A stretch of DNA of 64,000 nucleotides from JACCXG01 sp963785755. GTDB lineage: Bacteria; Acidobacteriota; Vicinamibacteria; Vicinamibacterales; 2-12-FULL-66-21. A program made the position numbers and the translations under genes. The notes under the pieces were generated by a model, which saw only the letters and a program-made list of their open reading frames with translations, searched no databases and was not told the origin of the DNA. The stretch lies in contig CAWAXG010000063.1 of the NCBI GenBank assembly GCA_963785755.1, positions 30,864 to 94,863 on the forward strand, read 5' to 3'. This document shows, piece by piece, positions 56,444-64,000 of the stretch (position 1 is its first letter; each line of letters opens with the position of its first letter).

Positions 56444-56513
56444 CTGTTGTCGCGATGCGGGATTATCGTGCGCCAGGCGCAGCGGCGGCCGCGGACAGGG
56501 CGCAAAATGTGCG

Positions 56514-58364
56514 ATGCTTCGGGGCCTGCTCATGCCCGATGCCAAGGCGCAACGCCGCGCCAGGATCCTGCTGATTGTTGCCGCCGTCCTGCTCACCTGG
56601 TCGGCGGTCATTGCCATCACCGGCGGTATTCGGCTCGAGCTCTGGGGCCTCCGCATTTCGTCGCGCAATGCGTTCCGCGTCTTCCTGCTCGGCGCGGTTC
56701 CGGCGATATGGGCGTGGCGCCTGGCCTATGTCGAGCGGCTCGATGCCTGGCTCGCGCGGTCGCGTTCGAGCGTCCGCCGCTTCGCGCCATTGCTCGCATG
56801 CGTGATGGCGATCGGCGTGCTGGCCATAGGTGCACGTTACGGCAGCCACGCCGTGGCGGCGTCCGATCAATCCGGCTATGTCAGCGAGTCGGCGTTGTGG
56901 GCGCGCGGCACGCCGCGGATTGACGTCGGCTTCTCGGCAAGCCTGCCGTGGCCGGACGCCAAGGACTCGCTGATGCGCTCGGCTATCGCATCGGCGCCGG
57001 CGGCGCGATGGTGCCGACCTTATGCCCCCGGCCTCCCGCTGCTGATGGCGTTGGCGCGTGTCGCGGGGGGTGCGCGGGCTGTTCCTCGTGATGCCCCTGT
57101 CGGCGGCGATGCTGGTGTTCTTTACGTTCCACCTGGGGCGCCGGTTGTTCGGCACCGGCACCGCGCTCGCCGGCGCCGCGCTGGTGGCGTGCAGCCCGGT
57201 GATGGTCTTCATGTCGCTCACGCCGATGGCCGACCTGCCGGCGGCGGCGTTCTGGATCGGCGCGCTGGCGATGGCGATCCGCGGAACCCCGACCACCACC
57301 GTCGTCGCGGCAATCTTCACCGGCGTCGCGATTGTGATCCGTCCCAACCTCGTGCCGCTCGCGGTGTTTCCCTGGCTGATGACAGTCGTCCGCTGCCAGT
57401 CCGTCGGCGAGGCGGCCAGGCGCACCATGCTGTTCGCGGCGGGAAGCATCTGGGCGCCGATCGCGGTCGCGTGGATCAACAACCTGCTGTACGGATCGCC
57501 GTTCAGCTCGGGATACGGGGACGTGGGCGCCGCGTTCTCGCTGGCGAACGCCGCCGCGAACATCAAGTTGTATCCGTCGTGGTGGCTGGAGAGCCAGGGT
57601 CCGATCGGGCTCCTCTGCGTGGTCTCGCTGTGGCGACGACGCGGTGCGGTGCTGCGGGAGTTCCTGGTCACGATCGCGTTCGCCATCAGCGTGATCCTGC
57701 TCTACCTCTTCTACCTGCCGTTCGATGCCTGGGTGCAACTGGCGCTTCGTCCTGCTGGCGATCCCGGTCCTGCTGCTGCTCTGCGCGGACGCCGTCAGCT
57801 GGGCCGCCCGGGCGCACTCACAGGACGCTTGCGATCGCCATGGCGTTGTTCATAGTCCTCGCCGGCCGGCACGCGTTTCAATTCATCCAGGTCCACGACG
57901 TGCTGGGAACGGGTTATGGCGAGGAGCGTTACCCGGAAACCGCGCTGGACATCGAATCGGCGCTGCTGGCTGACGCCGTCATCATCTCGATGCAGCACAG
58001 CGGCAGCATCCGCTACTACACCGGGAAAGTGATCGTGCGGTGGGACACCTTGAATCCCGAGTGGCTCGACCGCGCGGTGGCGTTTCTGCGCGAGCGGGGC
58101 GTCGCGACGTATGCGGTGCTCGAAGATCGGGAGGAAGCCGAGTTCCGGCAACGTTTCCGCGGTCAGCAGGCGCTCGCCAAGCTCGATCGCGGTCCTGTCG
58201 CCACGGCGCGGGCGGGCGAGACGCGCCTCTATCCGCTGAGTGCGCCCGAGGCGGGACGCGCCCGAACTCCGTTCGTCATCGGTCCGCGCCCCGAGAAGAC
58301 CTGCATCGACATGTCGGCGGACTACGCCTCACCTCGCATCGTGCCGAAGCTGGTCGCGCGCTAG
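56514..58364 (+). CDS. multi-spanning membrane glycosyltransferase-like protein (PMT/ArnT-like), frameshifted
   Basis: About 616 residues over three frame changes (near 57040, 57740 and 57830). The N terminus is hydrophobic (ILLIVAAVLLTWSAVIAITG). A first periplasmic loop contains SDQSGYVSESALWARGTPR, where an acidic residue is catalytic in GT-C enzymes. Further spans include VMPLSAAMLVFFTFHLGRRL, VACSPVMVFMSLTPMADLPA and FLVTIAFAISVILLYLFYLP. The soluble C-terminal 170 residues (GTGYGEERYPETALDIESAL, IISMQHSGSIRYYTGK) are extracytoplasmic. Family members move sugars from lipid carriers to lipid A or proteins. ATG 56514 or 56532 could start. It is divergent from the kinase pseudogene. Confidence 0.75.
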   Translation: MLRGLLMPDAKAQRRARILLIVAAVLLTWSAVIAITGGIRLELWGLRISSRNAFRVFLLGAVPAIWAWRLAYVERLDAWLARSRSSVRRFAPLLACVMAIGVLAIGARYGSHAVAASDQSGYVSESALWARGTPRIDVGFSASLPWPDAKDSLMRSAIASAPAARWCRPYAPGLPLLMALARVAGGARAVPRDAPVGGDAGVLYVPPGAPVVRHRHRARRRRAGGVQPGDGLHVAHADGRPAGGGVLDRRAGDGDPRNPDHHRRRGNLHRRRDCDPSQPRAARGVSLADDSRPLPVRRRGGQAHHAVRGGKHLGADRGRVDQQPAVRIAVQLGIRGRGRRVLAGERRREHQVVSVVVAGEPGSDRAPLRGLAVATTRCGAAGVPGHDRVRHQRDPALPLLPAVRCLGATGASSCWRSRSCCCSARTPSAGPPGRTHRTLAIAMALFIVLAGRHAFQFIQVHDVLGTGYGEERYPETALDIESALLADAVIISMQHSGSIRYYTGKVIVRWDTLNPEWLDRAVAFLRERGVATYAVLEDREEAEFRQRFRGQQALAKLDRGPVATARAGETRLYPLSAPEAGRARTPFVIGPRPEKTCIDMSADYASPRIVPKLVAR

Positions 58365-58383
58365 CAGCGTCCGCTCGTGCGCC

Positions 58384-60763
58384 TCAATACGGCCACGTCC
58401 AGTTGGTGATCTCCGGCCGGCGGGGACCCGTGCTTGTGCGCGTAGTTCATGTTGTCGAGGATCGCGTTTTTCATCTCCTCTTTCAGGTGCGCCGCTTTCG
58501 TGCTCAGCTTCGGCACCCGATCGATGACGTCGATGACGAGGTTGAACGCGACGTCTCGTTCAGCATCGCCAGCTCGAGGGGCGTGTTGATGTTGCCCTTC
58601 TCCTTGTAGCCGCGCACGTGCAAGTTCTCGTGACCGTTGAAGCGTACGCGAGCTTGTGAATGAGCCACGGATAGCCGTGGAAGTTGAAGATGATCGGCCT
58701 GTCCGTCGTGAACAGGCTGTCGAACTCGCGTTCCGTCACCGTGCGGATGCTAGCGAGGCCGGCGCCAGCTGGAACAGGTCACGACGTTGACGAACCAGCT
58801 TCAGTCCGGCACGCGATCGCGCAGGATCGCGGCCGCCGCCAGCGCTTCCATCGTGACCACGTCGCCGCAGGAGGCCAGCACGACGTCCGGCTCCTCGCCC
58901 GCATCCGTGCTCGCCCGTGCCCAGATACCGAGGCCTTGGGCAGTGGAGACTGCCTCGTCGATGGTCGTGAACTGCAGGTGCTTCTGTTTGTCGGCGACGA
59001 TGACGTTGATGTAGTCGGTGCTGCGAAGGCAATGGTCGGCGACCGACAGGAGCGTGTTGGCGTCGGGCGGCAGATAGACGCGCGTGACGGACGGTCCCTT
59101 GTTCGTCACCAGGTCGATGAACCCGGGTCCTGATGGAGACCCGTTGTGGTCCTGGCGCCAGACGGTGGAGGACAGAAGGATATTCTCGGAGGCCACCGGC
59201 GCCCGCCACGGCACGTGTTCTTGCAGATGTCCAGCCACTTGGCGTGCTGGTTGACCATCGAATCGATGACGTGCGCGAAGGCTTCGTAGGTGTGGAAGAA
59301 GCCGTGGCGGCCGGTGAGGAGGTACCCCTCCAGCCAGCCGACCAGCGTGTGCTCCGAGAGCATCTCCAGACGCGCCCGTCGGGCGCGAGCTCGCCGCCGT
59401 CGGCGTCCTCGGGCAGCATGTCCGCCATCCAGGTCTTCTTGCTCGCCTCGTAGAGGGCCTGCAGGCGGTTCGACGCCGTCTCGTCCGGGCCGAACACCGG
59501 AAGCTCGTCGGGTTGTACTTCATGACGTCGCGCAGGAACTCGCCCAGGGGCCTGGTGTTCTCGTGCATCGCCGATCCCCGCAGGGCACCTCGACGCCGTA
59601 GTTGCGGAAGTCGGGAGCTTGAGGTCCTTGCGAAGAGCCCGCCGTTGGCGTGGGGGTTGGCGCTCATCCGCCGATCCCGGCCGGCGCAGGGCGCGGAGCT
59701 TCGGAGGCCGCCCGCTCGCGTCGAAGAGCTCCTCGGGCTCGTAGCTGCGCATCCAGTCTTCGAGCATCTTCAGGTTCGCGGGATTTTCCCGCACGTCGGA
59801 GACCGGCACCTGGTGCGATCGCCAGGAGCCTTCGACCTTGTGTCCGTTGATCTCTTCGGCCCGGTCCAGCCTTTCGGCGAGCGCAGCACGATCATGGGCC
59901 AGCGCGGCGGACGGGAGTCTTCGAGTCGCGCGCGGCCTTCTGCTGCGCACGAATCTCGCCGATCGCCCGCTCCAGCGTGGCGGCCATCTTCTGATGCATG
60001 ACGGCCGGGTCGGATCCTTCGACGAAATACGGCGTGTAGCCGTAGCCGATGAACAGCGCTTCGAGCTCCTCGTGGCTGATGCGCGACAGAACGGTCGGAT
60101 TCGCGATCTTGTAGCCGTTGAGATTCAGGATGGGCAGCACCGCACCATCGCGAGCGGGATTGAGGAATTTGTTCGAGTGCCACGCCGTCGCGAGCGGCCC
60201 GGTCTCGGCTTCGCCGTCGCCCACGACGCAGGCGACGATAGATCGGGATTGTCGAACGCCATGCCGTAGGCGTGCGAGAGACTGTAGCCGAGCTCGCCGC
60301 CTTCGTGGATCGAGCCTGGCGTTTCCGGCGTGACGTGGCTGCCGATGTGGCCGGGGAAGGAAAACTGCTTGAAGAACTTCTGCATCCCTTCGGCGTCCTG
60401 GCTCTTGTCCGGATAGATCTCGGAGTAGTTCCTTCGAGATAGCCGGCCCCAGCACGCCGGGCGCGCCGTGGCCCGGTCCGGCCACGAAAATCATGTCGAG
60501 GTCGTGCTTGACGATCAGGCGGTTCAGGTGCGTCCACACGAAGGACAGCGCCGGGCTCGCCCCCCAGTGGCCGAGGAGCCGGTGTTCACGTGTCGGGCTT
60601 CAGAGGCTCTTTGAGCAGAGGGTTGTCTTTAAGGTAGATCATCCCCACCGCGAGGTAGTTGCAGGCCCGCCAGAAGGCGTTCATCAACTCCAGGTTGTCC
60701 TTCGACAGCGGCGTGTCGTCAGCGGTGGGTGACGTCCGGTTCTTGCGTCAGCAGCTTGGCCAC
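58384..60763 (-). CDS. xfp: phosphoketolase (xylulose-5-phosphate/fructose-6-phosphate), heavily frameshifted
   Basis: The span of 2380 bases, about 793 codons, equals the family's usual length. Read over about a dozen frame changes it gives MNAFWRACNYLAVGMIYL, FVAGPGHGAPGVLGPAYLEG, SFPGHIGSHVTPETPGSIHE, GELGYSLSHAYGMAFDNPDL, VVGDGEAETGPLATAWHSNK (the thiamine diphosphate motif GDGEAETGP) and ILNLNGYKIANPTVLSRISH, to the end EITNWTWPY. The enzyme cleaves xylulose-5-P or fructose-6-P with phosphate to acetyl phosphate. GTG 60763 follows GGGAG. No acetate kinase or phosphotransacetylase gene is adjacent. Because nothing is missing in length, sequence error is likelier than decay, but the density of indels is the highest in the window. 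Confidence 0.85.
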
Positions 60764-60770
60764 GGTAGTT

Positions 60771-61342
60771 CTCCCATCCCCGCCGTTCGCGCACCAACCG
60801 TGCCAATGGGTCCTGGCCGTTCGGCCTTACCTGTTACCGCGAGAGGATGAAGACCTTAGGAGCATCGCGTAAGGATCGAGAGGACGGGTCAAGCGAAGCG
60901 ATCCCCCGGCAGTGCAGAGGCCGCACGGGATGCCGGAGGCGTGATGTGGGGGGCGGACTCGTGTTCTCTGGCGCACTCTGAACGTTCGTCCCAGCGCACA
61001 CGCGGGCCACGCATTCGAGATAGCGCGGCTCCACCTTCCGGATAGGCGGGGCGCGTTGCTCTGGGGCGTCGACGCCCTTCCCACTCGAAATAAGGGTGAT
61101 TTCACAGCATCCGTGTGTTGAAGCCGGGCGGCGCGAGCATTGAAGCCGACTCCCGCCACAGGCATCGTCTGCGCGAGGTTTGCACCATGTCGCAATCATC
61201 CACGTCCTCCATACAGTTGAGGTATCGCGCATCTTGCAGACGGTGGATCCACACGCTAGGCTTGTTGAGACCCGCGGATCGGCCGTCGTGGGAACACGGC
61301 TCCCGCGCACCATTACCCACCTATCCTCCGCCACTGGGCTTC
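60771..61342. other. intergenic region with no recognised gene
   Basis: About 570 bases between the phosphoketolase start and the FHA regulator start. I see no convincing coding frame, no heptamer array and no clear sigma-54 (TGGC-N-TGCT) site. It must contain two divergent promoters. Confidence 0.4.
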
Positions 61343-63213
61343 ATGGCAACCACCGCTGAATCCCCTCGGCTCATTACCGCCTTCGGTCCGGCGGCCGGCG
61401 AGGCTGTACGTGCTGGATCCGCATGAGGCGGTCCTCGGCCGGGACACGGCGAACGGCACGGGCATCGCGGACCCCTCCCTTTCACGCCGGCACTGCGCGG
61501 TTGTGCGCGAAGTGGCTGGCTGTCTCGTTCGCGACCTTGGCAGCTTCAACGGCACCTTCGTCAACGGCGAACGCGTCACCGAGCAAGCTCGCTCACGGGG
61601 ATCGACTACGAATCGGCGCGACGGTACTGCTGTTTCACGCGGAGCACGCCGTGGCCGATCCAGCGCCCGCGCCGGCGGACCTGCCGGTGACCACCAGCTT
61701 GCGGCTGGAGGATGCGCTGTATCTGCGCCCCTCCGCAGAGCTCCCTGACGCATGCGCGTACCCAGCGCGACCTGCTGGCACTGGTGCGGATCGGGACGGC
61801 CATTTCCGGCATCCGCGAACGGCGGCGGCTCGAATCCGAGCTGCTCGACGCGGCGTTCGCCGTCACGCCAGCCTCGGAGGCGTCGTTCATCCGCTTCGAT
61901 CCGGTCTCTCACGGCCGGTCGGTCGTCGACACGCGCACCCGCGACGGTCACGCCGCCGTGCCACCGAGCGACACGGTCATCGGTCGCGCGGTCGCCGAAT
62001 CCGAAGCCATCCTGACCAACGGCGCCGTCGACGACCACGAGCTTGGCGCCGCCCCGAGTGTCGCCGGGCGCGGGATCAGCAGCCTGCTTGCGGTTCCGGT
62101 CTTCGACGGCGAGTGGCTTGCCGGTTTGCTGTACCTGATGACGTCGGACCCGCAGGTGGCGTTCGACCGGCTGCATCTCGAGCTGGTCACGGCCATCGCA
62201 GGCATCGGATCGGTGGCGATGAAGAACGTCAGCCGCCTCGAGGAGCTGCTCGCGGAGACGGACAGGCTGAAGCAGACTCCGCATCACGCACACGATGATC
62301 GGCGACAGTGAGGCGATGCAGCGGGTCTATCGGTTCATCGAGCGGGTCAGCCACGCGGACTCCACGGTGCTGCTCACCGGCGAGACCGGCACCGGCAAGG
62401 AGCTCGTGGCGCGCGCGCATCCATGACGACAGCGGACGCGCGCTCGCGGCCGTTCGTCGCCTTCAACTGCGCCGCGTTCACCGAGAATCTGCTCGAGTCG
62501 GAGCTGTTCGGCCATGAGCGCGGCGCGTTCTCGGGAGCCATCGCCACCAAGCCGGGAAAGCTGGAGATCGCGAACCGCGGCACGGTGTTTCTTGACGAGG
62601 TCGGCGAGCTGTCGCCGGGTCCCAGGCGAAACTGCTGCGCGTGCTGCAGTTCCATGAATTCGACCGGGTCGGCGGCACCCGTCCATCAAGGTGGACATCC
62701 GCGTGATTTCTGCCACCAACCGCGATCTCGGGGAGGTGGCCGAGGGCCGGTTCCGGCAGGACCTGCTGTTCCGGCTCAAGGTGCTGAAGCTGCAGATGCC
62801 GCCGCTGCGCGAGCGGCGGCACGACATCCCTGCGCTCGCGGAGCATTTCTCCAGATTGATCTCCGCGAGGCTCCGCCGGGCGCCGGTCCGCTCCCGCGGC
62901 GACGCGTCGTCTGATTGCCTACGACTGGCCAGGCAACGTCCGTGAGCTCGAGAACGCCATCGAGTCGGCCGTGGTGCTCGGCACCGGGTCCGAGATTTCC
63001 CCCGACGATCTGCCGGAAGTCCTGGCCGAAAGCATCGCGTCCGAGGCCGCCGGCGAGTCACGATTCCATGCGGCGGTCACCGAAGTGAAGCGGCGGGTGG
63101 TCCTCGAAGCGATCGACGAAGCGAACGGACGCCTCACGGAGGCCGCCCGCCTGCTCGGTCTCCATCCCAACTATCTGCACCGCCTGCTTCGCAATCTGAA
63201 GCTGCGCGATTGA
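61343..63213 (+). CDS. FHA-GAF-AAA+ sigma-54-dependent activator (frameshifted)
   Basis: From ATG 61343, about 622 residues over several frame changes. The FHA domain (LGRDTANGTGIADPSLSRRH, VRDLGSFNGTFVNGERVTE) binds phosphothreonine. A GAF domain follows (ALVRIGTAISGIRERRRLES, GRGISSLLAVPVFDGEWLAG). The AAA+ domain has Walker A GETGTGKE, SELFGHERGAFSGA (GAFSGA, a variant of the GAFTGA loop that contacts sigma-54), Walker B GTVFLDEVGE, VISATNRDL and WPGNVRELENAIE. A Fis-type HTH ends the protein (LTEAARLLGLHPNYLHRLLR). It is followed 17 bases later by a Ser/Thr kinase, a probable source of the phosphothreonine read by FHA. Confidence 0.87.
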
Positions 63214-63230
63214 CGGGCAGGATCCCTACG

Positions 63231-64000
63231 ATGCCGCTCCAGTCCGGCGACCGTCTCGGGCCCTACACCGTGATCGAGTCGATTGGCTCGGGTGGCATGG
63301 GCGAAGTGTTCAAGGCACGGGACACCCGCTTGAACCGCTTGGTGGCCCTGAAGGTCATCGCGCACGAGCGGCAGGACCTCGAGGAATCGCGTCAGCGCTT
63401 TGCGTCGGAGGGACGCGCCATCGCCGCGCTGAATCATCCCCACATCTGCGCGCTCTACGACACCGGCTTCGAGCGCGGACGGCCCTACCTGGTGATGGAG
63501 TATCTCGAAGGGGAGACGCTCGCGGCGCGGCTGGCCCGCGGACGATGCCGATTCGCGAGGTCATCGGGCTCGCCATCGAGATCGCCGACGCCCTGGACTT
63601 CGCGCATCGGCACGGCATCGTCCACCGCGATCTCAAGCCGGCCAACGTGTTCATCGCGCGATCGGGCGGCGCGAAGCTGCTCGATTTCGGGCTCTCGGCG
63701 ATGCGCAGCGCGACCGACGCGACACTCGCGCAGCTTGCCACCGAGCCGGTTCGGGTCACGGCCGAAGGATCCATCGTCGGCACGCTGCACTACCTGGCTC
63801 CCGAGCGCCTCGACGGACGTGATGCGGACGCGCGCTCGGACATCTATGCGTTCGGTGCGATCCTCTACGAAATGCTGAGCGGGAAGCGCGCGTTCGATGA
63901 ACCGACGCAGGCCCGGCTGATCGGCGCCATCCTCACCGGAGAACCGGTTCCTGTTCTTATTCCCCCGAGCGGGACCCCACCGGAGTTGCAGACGCTCGTC
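63231..64000 (+). CDS. Ser/Thr protein kinase, partial at window end
   Basis: ATG 63231 begins MPLQSGDRLGPYTVIESIGS. The kinase domain shows GSGGMGEVFKARD, LVALKVIAHE, HPHICALYDTGF, then after a frame change near 63540 IEIADALDFAHRHGIVHRDL, KLLDFGLSAM, GTLHYLAPERLDG and DARSDIYAFGAILYEMLSG. All catalytic residues (Lys, HRD, DFG) are present. The gene runs off the right edge before the end of the C-lobe, so any membrane helix or sensor domain is unseen. It is 17 bases downstream of the FHA-sigma54 activator, so the two probably form a phosphorylation-controlled transcription unit. Confidence 0.88.

Noticed and set aside
44543..60763. Programmed ribosomal frameshifting
   Set aside because: Frame changes are too many, differ between near-identical kinase copies, and lack consistent slippery sites.
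60834..61334. Short open frames in the gap between phosphoketolase and the FHA regulator
   Set aside because: They have no recognisable motif, poor starts and mixed strands; I see no support for coding.

Overview
The window is a GC-rich chromosomal segment that most resembles Acidobacteriota, perhaps Vicinamibacteria. This rests on gene content, not on a marker gene. Three large MacB/ADOP-type permeases, a TIGR02999-like ECF sigma factor followed by Ser/Thr kinases with TolB-like propellers and an Oar-like TonB receptor, VIT/VWA and DUF2723 proteins, and S23 four-helix-bundle genes form a typical set for that phylum. No rRNA, tRNA, CRISPR array, integrase or transposase was recognised. Many genes of familiar families are split by single-base frame changes although their total length is normal. 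This points to unpolished indels, worst between about 44 and 62 kb, and such genes are annotated here across the frame changes.

Layout. 0-6.1 kb: partial STAS protein, ECF sigma factor, a membrane protein with 24 nine-residue repeats, a secreted zinc-peptidase/propeller/beta-barrel protein overlapping a PrsW-type protease. 6.1-15.4 kb: Tat-exported sugar isomerase, M24 peptidase, VIT-VWA protein with a MerR regulator and its promoter, DUF2723 membrane protein, alkaline phosphatase. 15.5-28.2 kb: a 5'-truncated LamG/propeller/PASTA pseudogene, three ADOP permeases, a membrane MutS-like ATPase, and an S23 four-helix-bundle gene inside a palindromic repeat locus. 28.4-43.2 kb: an accessory island of unfamiliar genes. 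Its core is a tight seven-gene minus-strand operon (about 41.2 to 31.6 kb) coding two acidic/basic bipolar proteins, an HEXXH protein, three proteins of unknown family and a DUF4438 protein. A trypsin-like protease and a methyltransferase-like gene diverge from it, and a response regulator and a LuxR-type regulator lie beyond it. 43.3-54.1 kb: small secreted HEXXH protein, ECF sigma factor, two tandem kinase copies separated by a deletion scar, and an Oar-like receptor. 54.3-64 kb: epimerase, an internally deleted kinase, a membrane glycosyltransferase-like protein, phosphoketolase, an FHA-GAF-sigma54 activator, and a kinase cut by the window end.

Across the intergenic spaces there are at least five families of 7-8 nt tandem repeats arranged as inverted arms (units TTGGGAG, GATCGGT, GGTTCAA/G, GTGGCAC and a GCAAGTA-like unit). 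They recall the heptanucleotide STRR repeats of cyanobacteria. The most promising undescribed items are the 31.6-42.4 kb operon with its shared acidic N-terminal segments, the palindromic S23 locus, and the ECF sigma factor paired with a nonapeptide-repeat membrane protein.
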